Assembly: GCA_036939755.1 (NCBI GenBank)
Contig: JALLAZ010000380.1
Span: 1 to 16,281, forward strand
Length of the DNA: 16,281 nt
Direction of reading: 5' to 3'
Origin: Stephanodiscus triporus
Lineage: Eukaryota; Bacillariophyta; Thalassiosirophyceae; Thalassiosirales; Thalassiosiraceae
Shown one piece after another: positions 8,418 through 16,281 of this stretch. The notes beneath the pieces were generated by a model, which saw only the letters and a program-made list of their open reading frames with translations, ran no database searches and was not told the origin of the DNA. Position 1 is the first letter of the stretch. Each line of letters begins with the position of its first letter. The translations under genes were made by a program, and so were the position numbers.

Positions 8418-10565
8418 TTAAGAAGTTGTGATTAGTTCTTTCCACCAAGCATCAGGTGAATGATTAATTGTGCTTAGTACGCCTTCCTTAAACTTTTCGT
8501 CCGCCATCATCTCTCTTATAACGCTCCATGCTGTCTGGAAATCAACTTCATCATCCCTTCGTAATAGCAATTCTCCTGCATCCTCTGCCTTCATCCTTTC
8601 ATTCACAGCTTCATATCTATCATACTGAGATGTATCATAATCAACTTCTCCATTGACTTTCGCATCCTCATCCTCCACCTTGTCGTCAGTCTTGAGATTA
8701 CTTTTCGTCTTGTCACTCTGAGAAAATTTTGTCACACGAAATAGATCCATAAACATTGAATCGATATGGTCTTTCAGCTCCCAGACCCATTTGCCATAAA
8801 ACGGAACTCCGAACCTAAAGCCCAATGCAGTGCCATCTCCGCACATCAGAAGCTTGAGAAAGTCATCTTGAGGCTGATAGGTGATGAGCTCATTCGAGTT
8901 GGCTGCGCCATCCGTCTTTGAATGAGGATATACACCCAAAAATCGAGTCAAATTCTCTATTAGGATCGGCCCGGACCTGACTGCGTAAACCCCAGCCTTT
9001 GGTGGACTTTTTCTGTTGTCGCTTAAAATTTCGCAGCAATCGCCCGCAGCGAAGACGAATGGATGGGAAATACTCTGTAGGTGATGATTCACACGAATCC
9101 ATCCTCGATCTGGAGATACGTCCAAGCCACAATCTTTATGGAGGTCCCATGACAATGAATGTGCCTCTGCCCCCGTCGCCCAGATACAATGCGTGTATGG
9201 AACTTTCTCAAGTCTTTTATCGTTGTTTTTGTTAGAGCTCACGTGGATGTGAGACGATGTCACTTCATCAACTATCAAATTGTGTCGAACTTCGATGTTG
9301 TACTTTTTCATGACGTATCTCAAAGCCGAACGGCAGGCAGATGTTTCCGAGGGAAGAAGAAAATCATTGCTGTCAATCAATGTAATGGAGAGTTTGGAGT
9401 CCAAAATATCATTCCAGCGAGCACGCAGAGCAAGACTGAGCTCAATGCCTGCTGCTCCTCCACCGACAACCACGACTTTTATACTATCTAATACTTCACC
9501 AGTGCTAAAGATGCATGAATTATTGTCGCCACAGGGTCAAAAGGGAGATTGAGACTTGGATACGTACAAAGCAAACATCATCAATAATCGTCACATAGAA
9601 ACCCCCACTACTCACTTCAATTTCTCTTTGATCACATCATCTTCCACTTGAATTCTCCGAACCAAATCTGAAATTGGTCGTGTAGAGATGGTATATCTAT
9701 CTGCGCCAGGGATTGAGGTAAAATCGCGTGTGGTACTTCCAATATCAACGGATACTACATCGAATGGAATTTCCCTCCTGACGACACTACTTAGTTTTGT
9801 GGAAGAAAAAATAGATGGGATCAAATGAGTGAGGCAGTCAGGTGCACGAAAAGGGCAAACAGCGTCGGCTTCTTGCGCTTCAAAGCGCGGAATGCCAACG
9901 ATGAGGGATGCCAGAAATCAAGATAAAATTAAGCGTCAAAGGAAAAAACGTATTTTCCAGGTTGCGATCGAACACCCAGCGAGAAATACCTCAACAGCGG
10001 ACAACGGCTACAGCGTAGGAAAATAGCTAGGATAAACTTACCCATCATCATCGGTCTCTTCCACGAGCACCGATTTCTGTCCGTCGCTTTCCTTGAACGA
10101 CATGCCCACCACCTTGCCGCAGACGAATTCGATCCCCGACCAATCGGCAAGAGAATCTAGTGCAATCTGGACTTGGTCAAGCGCGTATAAGCCTGCGACA
10201 CACCCCGGCACCATGCCGCTATATGACGCAGAAGACTGCAGGTCGATGAGTGTTACGTTCAGGTTGCCCGGCCTCGACTGGGCATTTAGAGCCTTGATAA
10301 CCTGTACGTGTGCATGACCTCCCCCGATCAGAACCACGCGCTTGATTGACGAGGCAGGTCGATTGCAGCTCGGGCGATCCATGAGAACTCTTCTACGATA
10401 TTTTCTCGTTGGTAGAGCGAGCGGTCCGGCGGAAGGATGACGATTGAAAAATGCTGCCAGCGAAGACAAGGGTGCTGACCAATTGCTGTAAGTTCTTCTT
10501 ATGGTGGCGGAGCCAGCTGGAAAGCTAGCGGCGAAGATCAATAATAATATGAGGAGCCGAATCAT
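8418..10565 (-). CDS. FAD-dependent pyridine nucleotide-disulfide oxidoreductase, SelD-associated NDH-like family, probably plastid-targeted
   Basis: Three exons: 10565-10042, 9789-9616 and 9504-8418. They join in frame (phase 2 at both junctions) to give 594 residues. Residues 1-15 form a signal peptide (MIRLLILLLIFAAS then FPAG), and 16-75 are Ser/Arg-rich with one acidic residue, as in diatom plastid pre-sequences with F after the cleavage site. FAD binding: VVLIGGGHAHV (77-87). Family hallmark: SYSGMVPGCVAGLY (114-127). SVDIGST lies in exon 2. The NAD(P)H site is KVVVVGGGAAGIELS (242-256). The second FAD contact is FVFAAGDCCE (about 383-391), followed by DFLKLLMCGDGTALGFRFG and KWVWELKDHID (about 447-480). 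This layout matches the NADH-dehydrogenase-like half of long SelD proteins, but no selenide water dikinase domain follows. Instead there is a charged tail (about 490-594). The electron acceptor is unknown; a quinone or selenium-linked role is conjecture. Confidence 0.87.
9505..9615 (-). other. Intron 2 of the oxidoreductase gene
   Basis: 111 bp, donor GTGAGT (9615-9610) and acceptor CATCTTTAG ending at 9505. Removal joins AA to C (Asn233) and restores continuous homology into the second Rossmann motif. Confidence 0.88.
9790..10041 (-). other. Intron 1 of the oxidoreductase gene
   Basis: 252 bp, donor GTAAGT (10041-10036), a pyrimidine tract (CTATTTTTTCTTCC) and acceptor at AAGTAG (9792-9787). 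The two AGs are 3 bp apart and both keep the frame, so the acceptor could be 9790 or 9787. Use of the second removes one serine (residue 176). Confidence 0.85.
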
Positions 10566-10695
10566 GCCATGCCGAGGAGTTCGGTTCCATCATCATCTCT
10601 CTGCGCAACGCCACGGGTATTTTTTATTAACACAAGAATATCTCTTAGTACGTGAACGAACGGTGTGTCGTACTGGTACTCAAGACGTTGAGAAT
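10566..10695. promoter_or_regulatory. 130-bp divergent (bidirectional) promoter interval
   Basis: This is the whole space between the start codons of the minus-strand oxidoreductase (ATG at 10565) and the plus-strand coiled-coil gene (ATG at 10696). It holds an AT-rich TATTTTTTATTAACAC box (about 10618-10634) and a GTACGTGAAC word (about 10648-10657). With so little room, both transcription starts must be inside it or inside the neighbouring gene. Confidence 0.65.
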
Positions 10696-13600
10696 ATGTC
10701 CAGTAAAGAGAGTTATGCCATGGCGAAGGACTACTACTACCCGGATCGCATAGCCGAAGATGACACCTCATCCTTTGGCTCAGCAGAAGTCGTCCTCCAT
10801 CCTATGCGACACAAGGTTCAATCGACCACTGGTGCGTGTGCAGACGGTTGCATCACAAGTGTTGGGAGGATTGATGATGATGATAATGATGATTCATTGT
10901 TTGCCTCATCGAACGGAAGACATCATGATGATGGCACTGGCAAGAGTCTCGAAGAAAAATATGCTCCCAGATCCAGCCGCAGTGAAGATCTGAACACTAT
11001 CCACACCGCAGCGCTGATAAAAAATGAACGTCATCGTCGACTTGGGGTTCGAGAACATGCCGATGCTGACAATGGGCAGGCGCCCCTCCCACTCAGTTCT
11101 AGCAGTGAATCACCAGCTATTTCAAATCCGGTTGGGGTGCTAGGAAATATTCGGGGCTGGTTCGGTGGAGGGGGTAGTGCGGTTGCCAGTGATTCTCAGT
11201 CCACGCAAGCAAAGAAACCCCCAACGACTTTCAGGCAATCCTCTGCAACTGTGAGTCGCACACAAAGCAATATTACATCCAGTCATCTTCGTCAAGGTGC
11301 CTCCTTACAAGAACATAGAGGAAATAATTTCCCGCCCGCTATATCTTTACAAAATGCGAGGAAGGAATTATCCAGCGATGATTCCTCCTCTTCCACTTCT
11401 TCCGATGAGACATACAACGATGACGACGATTTCTCCTCGAGCCAATCTTCCAACGCTTCCGATCCAAAGCACAGAAATGCCAGCCTCACCCCCCAGGAAA
11501 GGGCCCGAGCGCGCGCATTGCGATACCTCTCTGATTCCTGCGTCGATGCGGGACGAAAGGCCAAGACGTCGTCCTACGTTCGGGGACTGGAGCGATTGGA
11601 TCTGAAACGACGGAGGGATCGTTACGAAAAGGAATTGGAGATCTTTGAGGCCGAGATGAACAAGGATCGTTGGCTGATCAATAATGGCGAAGAGAGAGAT
11701 GTGATATTGGCTATGGCGGCGGCGTTATCTTGGGAGGTACCACGTCAGGCAAATGCCGACGCCGGCTCTGGCAGTGGTTTGGGGGAGGATGTCACTGGCA
11801 GCGAGAGTTTCATGACGTATGAAGAATATGCTGATGCGATAAATGTCAATGGTCCGATCTTAAGTTGTGGGTTTGATCGACAACCCTCGTTGTGGGAAAA
11901 CAAGGGAGCCGTCGATGTTTACATGTCATCGCTTCAATGTCGTCTACAGAACGCACAGGAGCGTACACGATCCCTAGAGAAACGTCTTGTTGTGTTAGAG
12001 CAGGCAGGAGATGACATTATTAGCTCCTTATGTGAAGATCTGGCTGAAGTCACAGGGCATTCCAATAAAGTTGAAGCCCAATACGTCAAAAAGGGTAAAG
12101 AATTGCATCGCAAACAACGAAGAGGGGAGTTAATGCATCGCAGCAGGATAAATCAAGCCGAGGTGCGTGTTCGAAAGTTAAAGGAAAGGTTGATGGTTGT
12201 AAGTGGTGATCAAACATTGACAGATCAGACCATCGACGCCACAATGAGCGTTGCATCCGACGAAAATTCGACAAGCTCCGGGAATGATGACGAAAATGAC
12301 GAGGTATTGTTAGAGAAGAAATTGTCAGCAATCAAAGCAAAAAATGATCAGGATAAGAATCAGCACGAATTAGAAGTGGATTCTCTTCGACGACAATGCG
12401 AGCAGTTGAAATTGCGACTATCGGTGGCGCGGTTGGTCATGGAGGGAGATGACAACCTGCAAGAGTACATGGCATTATTGGAGCGTCAGCGCAAAAATAT
12501 CACCAGTGACAACTTCGAAGATGGAGTTCCCATTCCTCCTCCTCCATTGCACATTGCCCGAGCACGTGCGAAACTGCTGAAAGTTGCCCATCTTGAATGT
12601 GTGTATGTACAACGGCTCTCCCTTTCTAAAGCTTTTACTGATGCAACTATCAATGCACTTGACCAGGAGCTTATGGAGAGGGAATCAGCAAGCCAAAAGA
12701 TGGAAGTAAGGTGCTTGAATGAACTGTTTATGTTTGATTTAGGAGTCAAGGATGCTGCTAAAGAAGCGAGTGATAAATTGTCACAGCTGGAGTCAGAAGC
12801 GCATGAGTTGGACGGTGCCATATTAACTCAAATTCAGATTGCTGGTGATCTTTTTGCTGCTCGCAATACCGTGATTGATCCATTGAAGTGTGAGAAAGAG
12901 GACGCAATAAGAGTAAATGATGAGACTTACAGTGACATGTTGAAAGATGGGAAGAATGATTTGCGACGGCTTGAGTTAGGAGAATTAAAAAGTATTGATT
13001 TCGACTCACCTCCTGATAACGGAATTGCTGATGAGGAGTCAGCGATATTAAAGCCTGAAATGTCTCTTCCGGTATGCAAGAGAGACTACGACGATGAGCG
13101 AGTAGAAAATTACTTGATATCAGATGTCGACACATTGAAAACTGAGTATGAGATCGCTGTTGAAATGTCATTGCCGCCAGATGCTTGTCACAATTCTTGT
13201 GACTCTATCGTGAAATACTCTCACACAGCTCACTCCGCTGATGTCTGCCTCGAATTTGATACAATGAAAGATGACACTGGAGAAAAATCGTCTGTAGATT
13301 TATCTGACCATGAAATAGTGGGTGGAATTCCCTCACCGCCGCTAAACGGGGAAAAATCGAGCCGTATGCAGGCCTTTATGGAACTAATGGAGAGAAATAT
13401 TGTAGACGGCGAAGTTTCCACCTTTGAGGTTAGCCCTGATGATACCATTGATGTAAAGGTTTACCCTGATCACAAAGACGTACAGTTTGATGAAAAAGGA
13501 GAGAGATCAAGCGCAGTGGATTCTCAGAAAGAGGCTGTGCTTCAATCACTTGGACGTGAGCTCAATTGCACACTAGCTGAGTATCAGACATCATACGACT

Positions 13601-13908
13601 TGTCGACCTCAGGAGATAGAGTTGAACAACTGAATTACATGAACGACCTTGTTGTGGCCATTGCGAAAGTAAGTGGGCTGAGGATAGAGCACACGAATAA
13701 GGCTGCCCCTGATCAGTCTGAGTTGAAAAGTTGGTCTTACAAAAAAATGCATCACACATCATCAGAGAGAGAAGATCACGAGAGAAAGCGCTCGAAGAAG
13801 AAAAAGAAGAAAAAGACAAGGCGTCAACACGACAACAAGAGAAATGCTAAGACAATGGATGGACTAGATAAGTTTTCCTCTGACCTGGTTCACTTGACCA
13901 TTCACTAG
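10696..13908 (+). CDS. Large acidic, Ser-rich coiled-coil protein of unknown function
   Basis: A 1070-codon unspliced frame. The start at 10696 (AATATGTCC, A at -3) is preferred. The frame also runs up to an ATG at 10501, but that part lies antisense to the signal-peptide exon of the divergent gene. Residues about 1-260 are disordered and rich in Asp, Ser and His, with a small hydrophobic patch NIRGWFGGGG (about 149-158) and a Ser/Asp-run (about 226-256). About 264-346 looks folded and helical (ERARARALRYLSDSCVDAGR, then LKRRRDRYEKELEIFEAEMN). Long coiled coils lie at about 409-503 and 536-600, then a helical VPIPPPPLHIARARAKLL region (about 613-650). About 750-1000 is acidic. A basic lysine-run near 1031-1052 (KRSKKKKKKKTRRQ) resembles a nuclear localisation signal. 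I do not recognise a family. Confidence 0.85.
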   Translation: MSSKESYAMAKDYYYPDRIAEDDTSSFGSAEVVLHPMRHKVQSTTGACADGCITSVGRIDDDDNDDSLFASSNGRHHDDGTGKSLEEKYAPRSSRSEDLNTIHTAALIKNERHRRLGVREHADADNGQAPLPLSSSSESPAISNPVGVLGNIRGWFGGGGSAVASDSQSTQAKKPPTTFRQSSATVSRTQSNITSSHLRQGASLQEHRGNNFPPAISLQNARKELSSDDSSSSTSSDETYNDDDDFSSSQSSNASDPKHRNASLTPQERARARALRYLSDSCVDAGRKAKTSSYVRGLERLDLKRRRDRYEKELEIFEAEMNKDRWLINNGEERDVILAMAAALSWEVPRQANADAGSGSGLGEDVTGSESFMTYEEYADAINVNGPILSCGFDRQPSLWENKGAVDVYMSSLQCRLQNAQERTRSLEKRLVVLEQAGDDIISSLCEDLAEVTGHSNKVEAQYVKKGKELHRKQRRGELMHRSRINQAEVRVRKLKERLMVVSGDQTLTDQTIDATMSVASDENSTSSGNDDENDEVLLEKKLSAIKAKNDQDKNQHELEVDSLRRQCEQLKLRLSVARLVMEGDDNLQEYMALLERQRKNITSDNFEDGVPIPPPPLHIARARAKLLKVAHLECVYVQRLSLSKAFTDATINALDQELMERESASQKMEVRCLNELFMFDLGVKDAAKEASDKLSQLESEAHELDGAILTQIQIAGDLFAARNTVIDPLKCEKEDAIRVNDETYSDMLKDGKNDLRRLELGELKSIDFDSPPDNGIADEESAILKPEMSLPVCKRDYDDERVENYLISDVDTLKTEYEIAVEMSLPPDACHNSCDSIVKYSHTAHSADVCLEFDTMKDDTGEKSSVDLSDHEIVGGIPSPPLNGEKSSRMQAFMELMERNIVDGEVSTFEVSPDDTIDVKVYPDHKDVQFDEKGERSSAVDSQKEAVLQSLGRELNCTLAEYQTSYDLSTSGDRVEQLNYMNDLVVAIAKVSGLRIEHTNKAAPDQSELKSWSYKKMHHTSSEREDHERKRSKKKKKKKTRRQHDNKRNAKTMDGLDKFSSDLVHLTIH

Positions 13909-14078
13909 AGAGATATCTAGAGTTTAGAGTTTATGGAGAGTGGCGGAAGCATAGTTTGTAAGATTTTTGGTGAGAGGAATTCAACCAAAACAATCAAATA
14001 CTATTTTTAGTACTATATTTTGTATGAAATGCACCACCTATAGTTGTAAAAGCCCCCCCCCCTTGCCCTGATCCCTGT
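13909..14078. other. 170-bp convergent intergenic region
   Basis: This lies between the stop of the coiled-coil gene (+) and the stop of the Gly-rich gene (-). It is AT-rich, with TTTTTAGTACTATATTTTG-like sequence near 14003 and a ten-C run near 14052-14062. It must supply the 3' ends of both genes. No gene is seen. Confidence 0.6.
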
Positions 14079-15572
14079 TCACAAGTCCTCAACTTCATCG
14101 CTGCCTTTTCCTCCAGATAGTTGGGTTTGATCCATATCCTCTTGGTCATCCGGTTCCCCATCCCCATCCTCCATGTGTTCGACGATTGCCGTAACCGCAC
14201 GCCTTTTGCCTTGAGTCGTAGCCACTGGGATGCCGATCTCATTATTGATTGGGCCAATAGGAGGATGAGACTTTCGTTGGTTGCGGCCACTGCCATTGCT
14301 GCGACAAATACCACCTCCACCATTGTGGCCACCCACCGCCGCCGCCATCGTTGCCGCACCACCACCACCGCCACCACCAAGAAAGCCATGACCATGACCA
14401 CCACCACCATTGCCGCCAAAGCCGCGGCTCACACCACCATAGCCACCGCCAATGATGCTGCCACCGCCACCACGCATGGCAAATGCACTGGGTGGCGGTG
14501 GTGGCGGTACACTACCAAACCCCCTGGAGGTGCGCGTCGGGGAGTGTTCAATGACAATGTCATCGGATTTCACCGCGCTTGTGTGCTGCTCCTCACTGCT
14601 CGTGATTGTCACAGGCAGCAAGGGAATCTGCTGGTGCAATGTTTCAGCAGTGTAAAAGTTCTGGCGGCTCATCCTGTATGAAAACAAATTTGAGCGGCCA
14701 CTTTGCCACACTATCCCAAAATGGGGGTTCGGGTTGCACGCAAAAGGGAGACTGTACTCACTCCCGTCTGACCACACATTCTCAAAGTCAGTACCAACGT
14801 CTTGTGCGATGACGTTGACAGTCTGACGAGTACTGGCAATGATGGCAGATGTATCGCCATGCATAGGGTCAAACTCCAGCTCGGCCCTGTCGGCGGCATT
14901 GAGGAAGGTGGGGTGGACTCGAGTCTGGAGGAGGAACGATTGCCCGCCTGCGGTAAGTGTTGCACGAAAGTTGTCTTTGTGCTGACTTGTGACGTGGAAG
15001 TCACAAATGACCCTGCGATGGCCATTTTGCAACCACTCCGTCACGTGGGTAAGCATATGGTAGCGTTCGTTGAAGTCATAACGCGTGACATCGCTCACAG
15101 ACAGCTCTCTCATCTGGTCTTCAAGCGGGAACTCAACAAAAGGAACAGGTGCCTGCGCTGGAATTAGCACTTCTTCTGCAATTGCTTTGTTTGCTGCGAA
15201 AGCTGGCACGGTTGGCGCGGTTGGTGCTGTTGGCGTTGTTGGCTCTTGAGAAAGGAAACACACATAGAACAATGCGAAAGTTAGTAATCATATTGTTCCC
15301 CCGTTACAAAAGCACACTGTACAACTTACGTCGAGCCCCTCTGAGTTGAAGATCTTGTTCGTACTTGATGAATTTGTTTCGCATGCGTTGGATTGCAGCG
15401 TTCCTCCCTGCTGCGTCAGGACTAATGTAGTTGGGGAAGTGTTCCTCCGTGATTTGGAACAAGTAATCAGGATTGCGGTTCCTGTAGTCGACAATGTTGT
15501 TGCGAAGAAGTTCTTGTAGTTCGTCTTCCTGAATTCTGCTCCGCTACCAGAGGGTCGGTTGGCTGTTGGCAT
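14079..15572 (-). CDS. Two-exon hypothetical protein with Gly-rich C-terminal half; first exon apparently frame-shifted
   Basis: Exon B (15244-14079) encodes 388 residues. The first third alternates hydrophobic and polar residues (WLQNGHRRVICDFHVTS, FLLQTRVHPTFL) and looks like a beta-rich domain. Then come a seven-proline run, a Gly-rich stretch (SIIGGGYGGVSRGFGGNGGG) and an acidic C terminus. Exon A (about 15537-15330) gives, in the frame that splices correctly to exon B, a convincing peptide with DYRNRNPDYLFQITEEHFPN and AIQRMRNKFIKYEQDLQL. The wording recalls a family of diatom hypothetical proteins. That frame meets a TAG at 15546-15544 and has no ATG upstream. The only good ATG (15572, context AACATG, reading MPTANRPSGSGA) is in another frame. 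So there is a one-base loss, an unseen upstream exon with an acceptor at 15543, 15536 or 15528, or a pseudogene. Function unknown. Confidence 0.62.
14300..14515. repeat. Low-complexity CCACCG-type tract
   Basis: Imperfect CCA/CCG triplet repeats encode the Gly-rich and poly-Pro segments on the minus strand. They also create a Thr/Ala-rich open frame on the plus strand that I do not regard as a gene. Confidence 0.75.
15245..15329 (-). other. Intron of the Gly-rich protein gene
   Basis: 85 bp, donor GTAAGTTG starting at 15329, branch-like TTACTAAC about 40 bp before the acceptor, then a pyrimidine-rich TTTCCTTTCTCAAG ending at 15245. Removal joins C to AG (Gln) and links the exon A and exon B frames. 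Confidence 0.78.
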
Positions 15573-15741
15573 GTTGTCGGCGAAAAGGGTGGTGATAGGC
15601 AGAGTACGATTCCTATTTTTATGAGAGAGATATTATTGAGACCCGGCTGGTGATGGTTATGTGTGATAGCACATGTTGCACACGCGAAAATGTAACGTTT
15701 TGAATATTTTCATTCCCGTGCGGTCGATTTTCATCGTGTTT

Positions 15742-15895
15742 TCAGATGTTAAAAATTGTACGTAGGAATAACACAAAAAATATCAGATGTTAACCGCGTC
15801 ACCGGTTAATATCTGATATTTTGCTTAACATCTAATATCTGGGTTAACATCTGATATTCTTAGTATTATTCCTACGTAGAGTTTTTAACATCTGA
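15742..15895. repeat. Near-perfect inverted repeat, 54-bp arms
   Basis: The left arm (15742-15795) and the reverse complement of the right arm (15842-15895) agree at 49 of 54 positions by my alignment, with no gaps. They enclose a 46-bp loop. Each arm starts TCAGATGTTAAAAA, has a TACGTAGGAATAA core, and ends ATATCAGATGTTAACC. The size and structure suit a MITE-like element or a transcribed hairpin. I see no clear target-site duplication. Confidence 0.85.
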
Positions 15896-15934
15896 TATCT
15901 TGGTTAACATCTAATATCTCGGTTAACATCTACT
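15804..15934. repeat. 19-bp-periodic repeat array (TTAAYATCTRATATCT)
   Basis: TTAACATCT or TTAATATCT occurs on the plus strand starting at 15806, 15825, 15844, 15885, 15904 and 15923. The spacing is exactly 19 bp within each group of three. Reverse-strand copies lie at 15745-15753 and 15785-15793. The array overlaps the right half of the inverted repeat and extends past it, so it is a separate layer of structure. Most copies contain the GTTAAC palindrome. Confidence 0.85.
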
Positions 15935-16168
15935 TTCGCAACTCGCACCGCAACTCCCCTTTCGCACGACTGAGCCTCTTGCTTGGAAGCCAACGTGTCT
16001 TAAACGTGAGCAAGTAACGGCAGCCGTGAGTGGAAACCCATTGCCACAACTCCACCCCACAACTCCGACATCCTCCTCCACCACCACCACCAGCCTATCA
16101 CTGCCACCGCTCCAGCATCCTCGTCAAGCATCCTCCAGTGCCGCTGCCAATGCCACTGCCACCGTTTT
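15930..16168 (+). other. Possible 5' exon of a gene leaving the window
   Basis: The plus strand has a stop-free frame reading (in part) LPFRTTEPLAWKPTCLKREQ, then a Ser/Thr/Ala-rich stretch. It ends at a strong donor (TTTTATG then GTAAGTTG, junction about 16168/16169). No ATG is present in this frame after 15930, so it could be a 5' UTR exon, an internal exon or chance. Codon-level low complexity and the missing start keep confidence low. Confidence 0.25.
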
Positions 16169-16281
16169 ATGGTAAGTTGTTTTGTTCCTTGCCGGTCGTT
16201 GGACGACGACGATGTGGGATGAGGGGGGGAGGACTCGACAATCGCACTCGCCACAGCGACGGCGACAGCGAACCAATGCTG
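16169..16281. other. Right edge, nothing assigned
   Basis: If the donor at 16169 is real this is intron sequence. It contains GAC/GGC-rich and G-run sequence and no recognisable feature. The open minus-strand frame across 16000-16254, with a run of tryptophans, is a mirror of the CCA repeats. Confidence 0.3.

Noticed and set aside
10501..10695. N-terminal extension of the coiled-coil protein to the ATG at 10501
   Set aside because: It lies antisense to the signal-peptide exon of the divergent gene, and the residues look unlike a protein. The ATG at 10696 has a better context and leaves room for a promoter.
13994..14419. Minus-strand Val/Met/Ala-rich frame of 141 codons
   Set aside because: A shifted-frame shadow of the same Gly-rich exon, giving low-complexity hydrophobic runs only.
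14121..14681. Plus-strand Thr/Ala-rich open frame of 186 codons
   Set aside because: It is the mirror of the CCACCG triplet repeat encoding the Gly-rich part of the minus-strand gene. The spliced minus-strand protein is the better explanation.
15288..15572. Frame A peptide of 94 residues as the real exon A product
   Set aside because: It runs through the splice donor into the intron and is low in plausible motifs. The other frame splices cleanly to exon B and reads far more like a protein.
15742..15934. CRISPR-like array
   Set aside because: The 19-bp units abut with no spacers, some copies are inverted, and the surroundings are eukaryotic.

Overview
The window looks like nuclear DNA of a diatom or a close stramenopile relative. 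The evidence is: a decayed Ty1/copia element whose RT/RNase H peptides resemble diatom copia (CoDi-type) elements; GT-AG introns with standard donors; compact divergent and convergent gene pairs; and an oxidoreductase whose N terminus looks like a signal peptide plus plastid transit peptide. I see no bacterial, organellar or CRISPR features and no tRNA or rRNA.

Layout. (1) 1-1400 is gene-poor and probably decayed. It holds a frame-broken minus-strand coding remnant (285-854), a chain of small hairpins beyond its stop, and a degenerate 32-46 bp repeat tract (1071-1300). (2) 1668-2732 (+) is an unspliced 354-codon gene with an N-terminal coiled-coil segment. It ends in an integrase-type HHCC zinc-binding module with no DDE catalytic core. 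(3) 2733-4473 has no gene I can support; it contains a GT microsatellite, a roughly 130 bp tandem duplication and, at its right end, a perfect 20 bp palindrome. (4) 4495-6540 is the dead 3' half of a copia polyprotein: three frameshifts, six in-frame stops and lost active-site aspartates, followed by a probable polypurine tract and 3' LTR start. (5) 6795-8390 (+) is a WD-repeat protein of the GNB1L/ASTRA-associated protein 1 type. (6) 8418-10565 (-) is a three-exon FAD-dependent oxidoreductase related to the NADH-dehydrogenase-like module found fused to SelD. (7) 10696-13908 (+) is a 1070-codon acidic, serine-rich coiled-coil protein of unknown function. (8) 14079-15572 (-) is a two-exon gene with a conserved-looking N-terminal module, a beta-rich middle and a Gly-rich/poly-Pro C-terminal half. 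Its first exon appears to need a frame change after the only good ATG. (9) 15742-15934 is a striking inverted repeat with an embedded 19-bp-periodic array. (10) 15930-16168 may be a non-initiating exon of a plus-strand gene running off the right edge.

Arrangement. The WD-repeat and oxidoreductase genes converge with only 27 bp between stops, so their 3' UTRs must be very short or overlap. The oxidoreductase and coiled-coil genes diverge from a 130 bp interval that must act as a shared promoter. The WD-repeat gene sits directly downstream of the copia remnant, so its promoter or 5' UTR may include LTR-derived DNA. I do not see an operon-like functional system joining these genes. The most unusual items are the integrase zinc-module gene, the SelD-type oxidoreductase without SelD and with apparent plastid targeting, and the 15.74-15.93 kb repeat structure.
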